Below are positions 12,378 through 23,109 of a stretch of DNA of 64,000 bases, piece by piece; the first letter of the stretch is position 1; each line of letters starts with the position of its first letter. The notes beneath the pieces are model-generated. The model was not told where the DNA came from, ran no database searches, and saw nothing but the letters and a program-made list of their open reading frames with translations. Source of the stretch: Nicotiana tabacum (Eukaryota; Streptophyta; Magnoliopsida; Solanales; Solanaceae); assembly GCF_000715075.1 (NCBI RefSeq), contig NC_134102.1, positions 109,690,001-109,754,000 on the forward strand. Direction: 5' to 3'. The position numbers and the translations under genes are program-made.

Positions 12378-13486
12378 GCAGAGTCTCATGCTGATAACGT
12401 GTTATAAAATAAAAACTGTAAAGTAAATAAATTGAAGACAAGTATGGAGAGAGACTGATATATTATTCGACTTCAAACTGATCTAATGGTGAACTGAAAT
12501 CTCCTCTATTTTAGAAAAAAGGAAGCGACTGCGAGGCTTTTCGGGAAGCATCGGCGGGGTTTTTCTTGAGTTGCTTCTAAGCTGTCTGCATGAGCTGCTC
12601 GCAACCTACCTGTTTAATAAGAAGCTGTTGCAAATTATTTCATTGAGTTGCTTGCAACCTACCTGCATCAGCTGCTTGGAGATAAACTTCAATGGAGTAC
12701 TAAATAGATTCAAGAAGATTATCTACAACGGATTAATAAATGGATATCCACAATAATATTTTCATAACAAAGCAAAGAAAAATTTGTGGATGTAGGTTCC
12801 TTTGTGTTTTTCTTCTAAGAACAATATCTTTAGAAAAATGCTTGTGAGAAAATAAGTATGTTGGTTGTTTGAAAATACTTTCTAAGGAAACCGTTAGCTA
12901 TAAAAATTTCGTCAATTGCCATACTGAAATCAACAGTTGAATTCACATTATCGATTAATCTATTAAGCCATTTTACTAATAGTAGAATATTCTTCTTCTG
13001 GGCTAGGGCATCATTCATTTTACTTGGATTTCAATGTCATAGCTCCAGTTATGCAAATTCCCTTAACACTACTAAATTCCATTGTAGAGCCAACCTAAAG
13101 ATGTAAAAGGGATGCAATGTATTTTTTTACTATAACCATGGTGTCCAAACCAGCTTGCGCGCATCTTGACTAAATAATTGCTAGCTGCTTTGTTTTCGGA
13201 TTGTCTTAATTGGGTCCTCCATTATACACTTAAAAACAAACTTGCATTGGAAACTCAAGATATTAGCATACATTCCATGTGACCAGGGGGCGCATTTGCC
13301 ATACGACATACGGGTACACATGAACCCAGTAACTTTTTCCTAGACAATGTATGTGTTAAATATTTTACTAAATATCTATAAATATTTAATTGTGAACCCA
13401 GTTATTACTATAAATTTACTTAAAGTTACCATACGAACCCATAAACTTCAAATCTTGAATCTCCCTCTCCATGCGACATTACATAA
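12378..13486 (-). mobile_element. 5' part of the copia remnant, unit 1
   Basis: In minus reading this is the upstream portion of the copia relic split by the LARD. The ttataacacgttatcagca block just right of the LARD (12380-12415) resembles the start of the internal region of plant copia elements, so the sequence to its right is probably LTR or leader. A 62-codon minus frame (13018-12830) recurs in units 2 and 3 but looks like chance conservation through duplication. The region also contains the uninterrupted target site (catacattccatgtgacc, about 13271-13288) that the Gypsy element occupies in unit 2. Confidence 0.5.
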
Positions 13487-13879
13487 GCCAGCTTCCAGCA
13501 TCTAAACAACAACATACCCAGTATAATCTCACATAGTGCGGTCTGGAGAGGATAGTGTGTATGCAGACCTTACCCATACCTTTGTGGAGGTAGAGTGGCT
13601 GTTTTCAATAGACTCTCAGCTCAGTCAAGCATAAGTACCACAATAATAACAAGAAATAAGATGGGACAACACCGAAAAATTATGTAAAAGCAGCATACAC
13701 AACAAGATAGTAAGATGATCGGAATATAAAAAGAATTAAAAAAAAACGACAGGTATTCAAATAAGCCTACTACCAACCAAATGCGAGAGTACGTACTAAC
13801 ACTACCGGTATGAATAATCTAGATTACCTAACCTAATATCCTAATCTTCGACCTTCAAACCTTCCTATCACGGGTCATG

Positions 13880-15370
13880 TCCTCGGTCAGTTGTAACTGC
13901 GTCATGTCATGCATAATCACCTCACCCCAACTCTTCTTCAGCCTACCTAGCTCTACCTCTCCTAAGGCCCTCCAATGTCAACCTCGCACACCTCCTTACC
14001 GGAGCGTCTGTGCTTCTCCTCCTCGCATGTCCAAACCATTTAAGCCATGCTTCCCGCATCTTGTCCTCAATAGGGGGCCACACCTACCTTGTCCCGAATA
14101 ACTTCATTCAGAATCCTATCTAATATGGTGTGCCCGCACATCCATCTCAACATACTCATCTCTGCTACGTTCATCTTCTAAACATGAGAGCTCTTGACTG
14201 GCCAACACTCAGCCCCATACAACATAGCCGGTCTGACCACCGCTCTATAAAACATACCTTTAAGTTTTGGTAATACCTTTTTGTCACACAAAACATCGGA
14301 AGCAAGTCTTCATTTCATCCATCACACCCCAATACGATGTGTGACAACTTCATCAATCTCCACATCCCCTGTATAATAGATCCAAGGTACTTAAAACTCC
14401 CCCTCCTAGGGATGAATTTTGAATCCAGCCTCACCTCCCCATCCACTCCCTGAGTGGCACCACTAAACTTACACTCCAAGTATTCTATCTTGGTTCTGCT
14501 CAGCTTGAAACCTTTAGACTCCAGGGTCTGTCTCCACACCTCTAACCTCGAGTTAATACCGTCTCGCGTCTCGTCAATCAAAATAATGCCGTCTGCAAAT
14601 AACATGCACCGCGACACCTCCCCTTGGAAGTGGCGACTTAGTATGTCCATCGCCAGGGCAAACAAGAAAGGGCTGAGTACCGACCCCTGATGCAACCCCA
14701 TCATGACCAAAAAATTATCTGAAACCCCTCCCACTGTCCTCACGCAGGTTTTCGCTCCCTCATACATGTCTTTAATCACCCTAGTGTAGGCAACAGGTAC
14801 CCCTCTAGCCTCCAAACATCTCCACAAAACATACCTCAGGACTTTATCGTAAGCCTTTTCTAAATCGATGAACACCATATGCAAGTCTCTCTTCATCTCC
14901 CTATATTGTTCCATCAATCTCCTAACAATGTGAATGGCTTCCGTAGTCGAACGTCCCGGCATAAACCCAAATTGGTTCTCGGAAACAGACACCCTTCTCG
15001 TCACCCTTAGCTCCACCACCCTCTTCCACACCTTCATAGTATGACTAAGCAGCTTAATACCCCGATAGTTGTTGCAATTTTGGATATCACCCTTATTCTT
15101 GTACACAGAAACCATCGTGCTCCATCTCCACTCTTCGAGCATCTTTTCTTCCTAAAAATGACATTAAATAACTTAGTAAGCCACTCCAAGCCCGCCCTGC
15201 CCACACTCTTCCAAAACTCCACCGGGATTTCACCTGGTCCAGTCGCTTTTCCCCTTCTCATCTTACGCCTAGCCCCCACAACCTCCTCAACTCTAATCCA
15301 CCTGCAATACCCAAAGTCGCAACGACTCTCAGAGGATCCCAAATCACCCAGAACAATGTCTTTGTTCCCA
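13880..15370 (-). pseudogene. LINE reverse transcriptase pseudogene, copy 1
   Basis: Minus-strand RT of RTE-type LINE. From the 5' side it reads TGPGEIPVEFWK, then after a frameshift near 15140 continues with [41 protein letters not shown], and a catalytic box reading FADG at 14588-14599 where FADD is expected. Loss of the second aspartate would abolish polymerisation. The C-terminal part (below about 14310) is frameshifted. A further LINE coding piece ([17 protein letters not shown]) lies beyond the hAT insertion at about 16535-16300. Dead element; its family is recognised from RT motifs. Confidence 0.8.
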
Positions 15371-15378
15371 TCCTCGTT

Positions 15379-16292
15379 CAAGGGCGTATCTATGTTAGCA
15401 AATGTGGGGCACATGCACCCATCCTCTTGCCAAGTAAAAGCAGATTTTATATACAAATTTTCAATGGTTTAGCCATAGAGAGTAGATGGCACCCATGCTC
15501 AAATTTTGGCATTGGTGCCTCCGGTCGAGACCCTATGGACACACATTAATATAATACTACGTATTTAGTTGTACCTCGCAGATCTTTTTTTGTTTTAGTT
15601 CTATTTTTTTTCCTTCTTATCATTTTTTTCTTTTTTATCTCCTTCTCCAAGTTTTCATGGTAAACAACAATTTAAGGAGTCAGAAATTAAACTACTTATT
15701 ACTTGCATTGAGATTTCTCTTATCTTGATCCACTATAAATTAGTTTTATTATAAATAATTTATGTGACAATAAGATCTAAGTCCATGATGAGACTTGATT
15801 TAAATATTTTTATCCAAAATTATTGCATAAACATATTTGAATTTCATGCAAATTATTTAAAAAAATTCAAAATTTATAGGATAAAATATACTTTTCTTTT
15901 TATGGATAAGCAAGTCACATATAAAGAACTTGTCATATGCTCTAATAAGAGCTTTTTGATAATTTCATTTTCTTTTAGCTATAAAATTTGCAAAGTTTCA
16001 ATTTTTACAGTATTAAATTTTCATTAGTATTCTACTTTTCCTTTTTATTTTGAATTATATGCTAAAGCCTGAACATGTTTTAAGATAAACATTTTGCAAT
16101 GATTGTTGGATTATAATTAATAATATTAATGAAAAACACAGATTTAGAATAGTAAGACTATAGCTTATCTCGTTGAATAATGTGCAAAATTATTAATATG
16201 TCATAAAACACTAAAAAAAATATACATCACTTAATATTATGACAAGTATCATGGTGAACCCATGGTCTTAAAATCCTGGATCTGCCTCTCTG
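15379..16292. mobile_element. Non-autonomous hAT-like element inside LINE copy 1
   Basis: 914 bp from caagggcgtatctatg to atctgcctctctg, with CAG..CTG type ends and imperfect terminal inverted repeats (the other copies start CAGGGGCG). It is flanked by the 8-bp duplication tcctcgtt at 15371-15378 and 16293-16300, which is the hAT hallmark. The interior is A/T-rich with no transposase. The same insertion at the same LINE position occurs at 48995-49903 and 51106-52018, so it predates duplication of the unit. Confidence 0.75.
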
Positions 16293-16552
16293 TCCTCGTT
16301 TAAGAGACTATGGAAATAAGTCTGCCATCTCCGACGGATATGCGCCTCATCCAACAAAACTCTACGTTCTTTGTCCTTGATTCACTTCACTTGGTCCAAG
16401 TCACGGGCCTTTCTCTCTCTCATCTTGGCTAGCCTAAACAACCTCTTGTCTCCGCCTTTACCCTCAAGTTTTTCATATAAACGACTAAATGCTGCAGTCT
16501 TAGCCGCCGTAACCGTTAACTTTGCCTCCTTCCTAGCCAGCTTCCAACATCT

Positions 16553-16708
16553 TTTTTTTTTCAAAATCACCAAGAACCTTAAATGAATAAAAGCTAAAAG
16601 CAACCACGCGAATGAATCAAAGGACAGAGCAGAACGATCCACAAAGTGGCTTCTATTTAAAATGTAGACTTTAAAGCACAGAGTAATTGAACAAAACAGT
16701 GAAGAGAC
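16553..16708 (+). pseudogene. Orphan 5' flank of a lost U5 snRNA gene
   Basis: The sequence aligns with 19343-19477 (the region just upstream of U5-A) and with 50165-50273 and 52270-52410. It stops at gtgaagagac, about 23 bases before where the USE should be, and runs directly into an LTR fragment. The U5 gene that should follow is missing. Confidence 0.65.
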
Positions 16709-18940
16709 CTGCCACCCTTATCGCTTCTATAGCCACCCTTATCTCTCCTATAGCCACCCTTATTTCTCCTATAACCACCTTTATCGCTCCGCCCAGACAA
16801 TATCCCAACATACATAACAACAGTGAAATGCCACCCTTATACCCACATAATATCAACAGTGAAATGTCACCCTTATATCCTCAAAATAATAACTTAAATA
16901 ACACAACAATTTACACGGAATATTATCACGGCAACATAACAAAATCAATTCATATCACAATTTGCCCAATGGCCACAACCAATTTCAAAGATATAACAAA
17001 ATCAATTAATTTCACAACAAATAGCCCAATGCGCCACACAATGTGTATAACACCTCAAAATAACGACAGAGATGAAAAATACGGAGTATAGGGAAACACC
17101 TTCATTAATCCAAATTATTGATAATTATATAACGCCTCGGTTTAAACTTATTTCATTAATTATTTGCAGATGAAAATTCCATAATATAATTTTTTCCAGA
17201 AAATATCAAATCACCAAACTCACGGAATTTATATAAATATTCAAGTAACAATCACATCAAATTGTCATATAAAAATAAATTCAACAAATAAGTATTGAGG
17301 CATGGCAAATAGATGATTTAATAAATGCCAATAATTATCCAATTTACTACTCAATAATGCCTAAAACTTTAAACCAATAAAATTTGCATATATAAGCCCG
17401 AGTACGTATTCGTCACCTCGCGTACACAGCTTTTTACATTTCAAAAATGGCACACAAGACTCGATGCCTAAGAGGTAATTCCCCCACTCAAGGTTAGGCA
17501 AGATACTTACTTTTTTTTTTGAAGTTAGGCCGATATTCCAAAATTGCCTTCTTGCTTGAATTGACCTCCGGACTGCCCAAATCTATCCAAATTAATTCAA
17601 TTCAGTTAATACTAATTATAGGAATTAATTCCATATGAAAATACTAATTTTCCAACAAAATCCGAAACTTAACTCAAAAATTACCCGTGGGGCCCACGTC
17701 TCGGAATCCGACAAAACTCACAAAATCCGACAACCCATTCAATTACGAGTCTACCCATACCAATTTTATCAAATTCCGATAACAACTCGGCCTCCAAATC
17801 TTAAATTTTCGTTTTTGAAAGAATTTGCAAAAATCCCAATTTCTTCCATTTAAATCCGAATTAAATGATGAATATAACCATGGATTTATGAAATATAATC
17901 ACTTTTGGATATAGGACACTTACCCAAGTTGAAGTCTTAAAAAAATCCACAAAATCGCCCAAGAACCGTGCTCCAAAAATCCAAAACGAAATGAAGGAAA
18001 TTATCATTTTTGGTCCTTAAGCTTCTGCCCAAAAAATACTATTCTGGTCGCTAAACGTCCAATTCTGTCGCTAAAAGTGTCAAAACTGTTTACACCAGCA
18101 GTTTTGTTTTCACTAAAAAGGCCATAACTCCATCATACGAACTCGGAATTCGATGATTGTTGTTCCTATGAGTCACAAATAATAATACGAACCTATTCGT
18201 TCAATCGAAACTCAATTCGGAGCTCATTTGTTCAATGTGATGCCAATTTTGCTCGTTAAACAATTAACTCATGTTTCGCGCTAAAAACTCAACCGCGACT
18301 TGATGGAATTAGACCAAACTTTCCAGATCACTCCTACAATTTATTATCAAAATCCTCGAAGTCTTGAAATCAAATTTCAATCTCTAGAACTAAAAATGGA
18401 CCGTTGGATCATTACATGCTTATGTTGAAAACATCAAACTCATCCCCGACAGTATGTAGTATATCAACCATAACTTCTTGTACTCAACTCCAACTGCCAA
18501 ATAGTTTAAATTTCTAAAAACTAGATACAAAGGGCTACAACTTTCATGTTTCACTCATCGCCAAACTCCTTATAGATTGCGAGATATAAGCTCCCAAAGT
18601 CAGCCCTGCGCAACAGAAATTTCTTGCGATGCACACTACTGTAGCCAAAATCTGCAGTACCAGCTTCAGTCGATTGATCATAATATTTTGTATAAATATC
18701 CGAATGATGAATGGTTTATTATTCTGAAAACTAGAATCAAAGAGCTACAACTTTCATGTTTTGATAATATCCAGATTCCTTATATATTTCGAGATATAAA
18801 CTTTCAAAGTCAGCTCTGCGCATCAGAAATTTCGCACATTGCTGTAAAAAAAATCAGAAGTTAAAATTTATCCGAAACCACTCTGAAACTCACCTGAGGC
18901 CCTCGAGACCTCAACCCAATACACCAACAAGTCCTAAAAT
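16709..18940. mobile_element. Internal fragment of a TR-GAG-like LTR replacing snRNA DNA
   Basis: This region aligns with the middle of the long LTRs at 34620-36150 and 41060-42640, sharing the ccacccttatcgctcctatag repeats (16712-16800), the tacgtattcgtcacctcgcg block and the ggggcccacgtctcgga block. Both natural LTR ends are absent and I see no target duplication. Where the other LTRs carry CpG-rich arrays, this one has a different A/T-rich module (about 18000-18880) containing an imperfect ~120-bp duplication (about 18490-18610 and 18700-18835). It ends at cctaaaa, where it meets snRNA flank through the shared string aaaatttt. Confidence 0.6.
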
Positions 18941-19500
18941 TTTCTGCTCATTTGGTTTTATGTTGTCTAATGGCCTGGAATTCCCACAATGAGTTTTTTT
19001 TTGCTACACGAAAGAAAGCTATCTTAATGTAACTATAAAGGATGCAATTCAAACAACCTGCAACTGCTCTGTTTTCTGCAATTCAATCACAAGAAAGACA
19101 AAACCTTCATTGGAAGTTCAAGATATTTAGTCGAACACATTTTATGCAACTTTTTATCATAATCAGGTTATGAGCTTATATTTCTTCCCAATCAGCAAGA
19201 AACTAAGACAAATCAACGCTTAAATACCTATGAATCAAATGATGAAGGAGACAGAATAGCAAAGGGCCGTTTCTATTTGAGAAGTAGACTTTCAACCATA
19301 TCATACAACAACAAAAAACCAAGTGTAACCACCAAGAACCTGAAATGAATAAAAAGCATAAAGCAACTATGCGAATGAATCAAACGACAGAGCAGAACGA
19401 TCCGCAAAGTCGCTTATATTTAAAATTAAAATGTAGACTTTAAAGCACAGAGTAATTGAACAAAACAGTGAAGAGACTAAAGCGGAAGAAGAGAGATGAC
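18941..19500 (+). other. 5' flank of U5-A, duplicated U1-U5 spacer
   Basis: It aligns with 22578-23030, the spacer that follows the U1 gene and precedes U5-B (shared wording ttgtctaatggcc, caacctgc..ctgctctgttttctgcaat, cttcccaatcagcaag). It then continues into the ccaagaacctgaaatgaat block common to the U5 upstream flanks. No reading frame of note. The left edge corresponds to ~22 bases past the end of a U1 gene, suggesting a lost U1 copy to the left. Confidence 0.6.
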
Positions 19501-19550
19501 TCCCACATCATAAAAGAAAGAGTAAGCCCAAACTTCTTGTTGATATAAAA
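19501..19550 (+). promoter_or_regulatory. snRNA promoter (USE and TATA) of U5-A
   Basis: The USE reads TCCCACATCA (19501-19510), one base from TCCCACATCG. The TATA box tataaaa is at 19544-19550. The 33-nt gap is the Pol II spacing in plant snRNA genes (Pol III genes have ~10 fewer). Confidence 0.8.
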
Positions 19551-19571
19551 GGTTACTTAAGCAAAGTGCAA

Positions 19572-19700
19572 AACTCACGCAGCCATGCATTGAGCACAAA
19601 GCGAACTATTCTTTCGCCTTTTACTAAAGAATACCGTGTGCGCGCTGCATTTAGTGGCATACGCCTATTTTTGGAGGGGTTCTCGAATTGAGTATCCCTA
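19572..19700 (+). ncRNA. U5: U5 spliceosomal snRNA (copy U5-A)
   Basis: U5 is the snRNA of the U5 and U4/U6.U5 particles that holds the exon ends through its loop I. The invariant loop I context ctttcgccttttactaaag is intact at about 19611-19629, flanked by the attcttt/aaagaat stem and, beyond an internal loop, the gcattgagcac/gtgcgcgctgc stem with one mismatch that U5-B does not have. An Sm site (tatttttggag) and a 3' hairpin (ggggttctc / gagtatccc) follow. About 129 nt, normal for plant U5. The 5' end is placed ~28 nt after the TATA and is approximate by a few bases. The 3' box is a perfect match. Plausibly active. Confidence 0.88.
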
Positions 19701-19714
19701 CAATTCCAGTTTAA
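19701..19714 (+). terminator. snRNA 3'-end box of U5-A
   Basis: CA-ATTCC-AGTTTAA fits the plant snRNA 3'-end consensus CA(N)3-10AGTNNAA exactly, directly after the terminal hairpin. Confidence 0.75.
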
Positions 19715-19717
19715 TCA

Positions 19718-19888
19718 ACTATAACAATAACGATCTAGTAAAATCCTACAAGTGGGTTCCGGGGAGGGTAGTGTGAAACTACCTCGAGGGGTAGAGAGGC
19801 TGTTTTCGATAGACCTTCGATTACGCCCGGCACTATGAACCAGTAAATAGATGGAAAACAAAAATAACCCGGCACTATGAACCATTCA
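19718..19888 (-). mobile_element. Antisense SINE/LINE 3'-end fragment downstream of U5-A
   Basis: This insert is absent from the matching flank of U5-C. The left part is the reverse complement of the shared TS SINE / RTE LINE tail (acaagtgggttccggggagggtagtgtg, then ggtagagaggctgttttcgatagacc). The right part has two copies of cccggcactatgaacca. The flanks agtttaatca and agttttaatca look like a ~10-bp target duplication. It lies just past the U5-A 3' box, so the box is preserved. Confidence 0.6.
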
Positions 19889-20360
19889 AGTTTTAATCAT
19901 TGATCTTAATAGGGATATAAGTGGAATTAACTGGTAGACTTTGTGGGTTTTCTATGTTAAACTTTCTGAATGAACATGATAATTTATTATTGCAAAGTTG
20001 GGAGTAACTTTCACTTATTTATCTTCTGAAACGAGTACTCAACACCTGAAAGATGACATTCTATTTAGGGAGTTCTTCCCTTGACAATAATATGAGCTAC
20101 TGATACGAATAAGTTTGAACAGAAAAATAAAAACCGAGTAAGTAACAGATTATCCATTGAAATGCACATTATATTCCCGAATCAGTCTGATAGTTGATTA
20201 TATCACACTTTCTTCATCGTTAAGAGGTTTTGAGATTATGAAGTTTAGTGACTTTTGCAGTAATCATATGTTTTTTCATAATCTTAGGTTGTATGTATAA
20301 AACACCTTTAATCCAGCACAGTACCGGTAACTTGACTTCGTCATTGAAGATGAATCACAA
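19889..20360 (+). other. 3' flank of U5-A
   Basis: Non-coding. It aligns with 50727-50978 downstream of U5-C (gggatataagtggaattaactggtagac and onwards) and more weakly with 23480-23650 downstream of U5-B. After about 20170 no other copy is present in the window. I see nothing else in it. Confidence 0.5.
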
Positions 20361-21804
20361 CAGGGTATCAAATGGGCGAGTTGGGCTGATTTTGGGCGGG
20401 TCAAAATAGAATAAGTAGAGGCATACATAGGATTTTTTCATAAGCGGGGCCACCATTTAAAACCGTGAACAAATAAGCAAATCTTTTAAAAAAGAACACA
20501 ATTTGAATCGTATTAATAAAACACAACTCAAGTATATTACTACAACTTTTCTCGATAAGTTTTTATTGTTTGAAATGCATTCAAAACAAGCTCATTAGAA
20601 ATAACACTAAATAATTTTTTCTACATAAGGCATCAAACATTCAATTAAAACTCATTATTCATTTGATTTCACAAATTATTTTTAATAAATTTTATCGTCG
20701 AGATTAAAGATGAACAGAAAGAAAAAAAAAAAAGCCGAACTACTTATGGAAGCAACATCATTCTTCTATATTCAAATAAAAATGTCAACGTTTTGTTAAG
20801 AATTAAGAACTAAAAGGTCAATAGTTCAAACCCATCTTGTGTTTCCTATTTGTAGATTAAGAAAAAAAAATTAAAATAAAAATTGATGTTGTGTAGCTTT
20901 GAACTCGCGACTTCATAAATAAAGTAGTGTCATTTACTTTATTTATTCTAGTTTTTGTTTCGACATTTCAATCACATATAAATATTTAGTAACATTTCCC
21001 GACGAAGCGGTGTCATCGCCTAAGGTAGATCCACCCATGCAGAAGAGGCAAAACTACCATATTAAGCCATGTGGCATAATCATAAGATGACAAGTGTAGA
21101 TGTGTAGGACAAATTAAGCTCCAATAAAGTTGGAGTTTTAAAAATATTTTAAAATAAAAAATGGAAAAAAAACTATCAATTCAAATTGGGGAGTAGTTTC
21201 AAGTTGGAGTTTTAAAATAATTTTGAAATAAAAAAACGAAAATTAAAAAAATTAAATATTATCAATTCAAATTGGGGAGTAGTTTCTTCCTAATTCAAAT
21301 TGTAATAATTAGTTACTCTTTTTGGATTTGAATTTAAACGTACTTAACTTTTTTTTCCTACGAAAACAATAATTGTTATATATTGAAAATTACAAAGTAT
21401 ATATTTAATTAAAAAATCTGCTCCTCACTCTCTTTGAGAGAGTGAAATGCACACTGCCACATAAGCCTTTAGTTTGGAAATAATTCGACTCTAAAATAGT
21501 TTAAGGAGATAATAGGACCCCGTAATGGAAAGGTGTGTAGTTGGAAATATGATCATAGTTCCGGGGGAGGGGGTGTACTTATGCATTTTTCCCTTTTTCT
21601 TTTGTTATGGTCATATATAACATATCAAATAAAAAAAGAAATTATTTTAAAGATATTTTAGCAAAGTTATTCATGCATCAATTTGGGCTAATAATCAACC
21701 CAATTTTAGATTGACTGAGATGGACAAATGGGCGGGTCAATGACCAGCCCAACCTTGGACGAGTTGAAGGGATCAAATGGGTTTGGGCTCAGATTGTCAC
21801 CCCT
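20361..21804. mobile_element. Probable non-autonomous hAT element between U5-A and U1
   Basis: Starts cagggtatcaaatgggcgag and ends gctcagattgtcacccct, giving short imperfect inverted ends, with several internal gggcgggt / cccaac motifs near both ends as in Solanaceae hAT derivatives. The flanks aatcacaa and agtcacat agree at 6 of 8 bases, a decayed 8-bp duplication. No transposase is seen. A smaller insertion may be nested at about 20417-21045 (aggcatacataggatttt ... gtagatccacccatgc). Confidence 0.45.
21129..21286. repeat. Tandem duplication of an A/T-rich ~75-85-bp unit
   Basis: Units 21129-21200 and 21203-21286 both run from gttggagttttaaaa to aattggggagtagtttc, with a small insertion in the second. 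Confidence 0.7.
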
Positions 21805-22301
21805 AGTCACATGATTTGTTCATATTATAGAGAAAATTTGATTTGCTGAAAGTATGACATTTTACGAAAAAATGCTACATATGGGGAGCTGAGAAGAGAA
21901 AAGATAGTCAATTTTAAGATGGCTAGAGTTTTAATACTTTTCTTGTATTTGTTTAACAGTAGCAAAGTAGTCAGAAGCAATAAGAGTTAAAATAGCCTTT
22001 TCGTGTGCAATGTTAAGTAGTACTACTATAATAGTACAATTTTACAAAAGTTTTCTTTTAAAGTTAACTTCTACCTATAAACAAAAACCAGAATAATCTC
22101 CTCTAATTTCATTCGGCCCGTTTTCATATCTTGGTGTGTTATATTAAATTGAAGGGGAGAAAGGAAAGCAAGGAGTTTATATATTGTACATAAAATTATT
22201 AGTATATGGATAGGGCATCTTAATTATACATAAAATAAACAACATTCAGTAGCAATAGTTATTTCAGAGAAAATATTAGGGGAAAGCTCAAGTAATAAGA
22301 T
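21805..22301 (+). other. Upstream spacer of the U1 gene
   Basis: About 500 bp of A/T-rich sequence with no recognisable element or reading frame. It has no duplicate elsewhere in the window. Confidence 0.4.
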
Positions 22302-22350
22302 GTCCCTCATCGGCTGGCAAAAAGAAAAACAAGGAGTTGGAGGGGTATAG
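22302..22350 (+). promoter_or_regulatory. snRNA promoter (USE and TATA) of U1
   Basis: GTCCCTCATCG (22302-22312) matches the plant USE RTCCCACATCG with one change. A tatag box starts at 22346, 33 nt further on and 32 nt before the U1 5' end, the geometry of a Pol II snRNA gene. Confidence 0.75.
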
Positions 22351-22377
22351 AACCATGGCAAGGAGCTACGCTGAAAC

Positions 22378-22556
22378 ATACTTACCTGGACGGGGTCAAT
22401 GGGCAATCAATAAGACCCATGGCCTAGGTTGGTGACCTCTATTGCACTTTGGAGACCTCTATTGCACTTTGGAGGGGTGCTCGTCTAAGGTCGACCCAAG
22501 TGGTTGACTCTACGTCATAATTTGTGGTAGTGGGGGCCTGTGTTCGCGCGGCCCTT
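22378..22556 (+). ncRNA. U1: U1 spliceosomal snRNA, variant with duplicated stem-loop II
   Basis: U1 recognises 5' splice sites by pairing through its 5' end. The gene begins with the canonical ATACTTACCTGG at 22378, followed by stem-loop I (ggggtcaatggg ... gacccatggcc), a stem-loop II region, the Sm site aatttgtgg (22520-22528) and stem-loop IV (gggggcctgtgttcgcgcgg). Bases 22434-22453 are repeated exactly at 22454-22473, so the U1A-type loop attgcacttt with its short stem occurs twice. This explains a length of ~179 nt against the usual ~160. Stem-loop I has loop changes (gggcaatcaa where I recall gggtgatcaa) that may affect U1-70K binding. Promoter and 3' box are present. It could be a variant U1 or a young pseudogene. 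Confidence 0.88.
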
Positions 22557-22559
22557 ACC

Positions 22560-22575
22560 CAATTCTACACGTAAA
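22560..22575 (+). terminator. snRNA 3'-end box of U1 (imperfect)
   Basis: CA-ATTCTAC-ACGTAAAA approximates CA(N)3-10AGTNNAA just after stem-loop IV. Confidence 0.5.
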
Positions 22576-22577
22576 AT

Positions 22578-23036
22578 TTTCTTCTCAATGGGTTATATAT
22601 TGTCTAATGGCCCAGAAGTCCCGTAATGAGGTTTTTTTCTACACGATTTTATTGATCAGTCTGTAAAGCATTCTCATACCATTCAGAAGCAATTCAAACA
22701 CACTGAATATCAATGTAAAGCCATCTTATTATAACTATAAAAGGTGAAATTCAAACAACCTGCTGCTGCTCTGTTTTCTGCAATTTCAAACACTAGAAAT
22801 ACAAAACCTCATTATAGGTTCAAAAAATTTAGTCCAACACATTCTATGCAACATTTCATCATCAGGAGCATCTATTTCTTCCCAATCAGCAAGTAACTGA
22901 AACAATTCAACGCTTAAATACTATGCAAATTAATCAAACGACGAAGTAGACAGAATAGCAAAGCCGCTTCTATTTGAGATGTAGAATTTCAAACATAGCA
23001 AAGTTCAGTAAGGCAGAAAACAAGAAGCGTGCAGAC
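22578..23036 (+). other. U1 to U5-B spacer
   Basis: Non-coding. It aligns with 18941-19400 upstream of U5-A, so the U1-U5 spacer exists twice. Nothing else is seen. Confidence 0.55.
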
Positions 23037-23087
23037 TCCCACATCGAAACAAAAAGAGTAAACACAAACTTCTTGTCACATATAAAA
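23037..23087 (+). promoter_or_regulatory. snRNA promoter (USE and TATA) of U5-B
   Basis: TCCCACATCG at 23037-23046 is a perfect USE core. Tataaaa is at 23081-23087, 34 nt further on. This is the best promoter among the snRNA copies here. Confidence 0.85.
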
Positions 23088-23109
23088 TGTTAGCACAAGT
23101 GGTGCCAAA

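Larger units (their letters stand above)
13487..16552 (-). mobile_element. 5'-truncated RTE-type LINE with hAT insertion, copy 1
   Basis: A non-LTR element reading on the minus strand, bounded by a 17-bp target duplication, gccagcttccagcatct at 13487-13503 and the same with one change at 16536-16552. The body is 13504-16535. Its 3' tail (+ aaacaacaacatac) is the complement of the TTG-rich tail typical of Solanaceae RTE LINEs and TS SINEs. It lacks the endonuclease region, so it was probably truncated during insertion. A hAT-like element (15379-16292) interrupts it. Confidence 0.75.

Noticed and set aside
12830..13018. A 62-codon minus frame repeated almost unchanged at 26605-26793 and 63134-63322
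   Set aside because: Conservation is explained by duplication of the whole unit. It resembles no protein I know and lies in copia-derived sequence.
14454..15472. + strand frames opposite the LINE RT
   Set aside because: Antisense shadows of the reverse transcriptase pseudogene.
16709..18940. A solo LTR
   Set aside because: Neither LTR end nor a target duplicate is present, so it is an internal fragment and not a solo LTR.
22224..22406. Minus frame over the U1 gene start
   Set aside because: It overlaps the U1 promoter and 5' end; the U1 RNA gene on the + strand explains the conservation.
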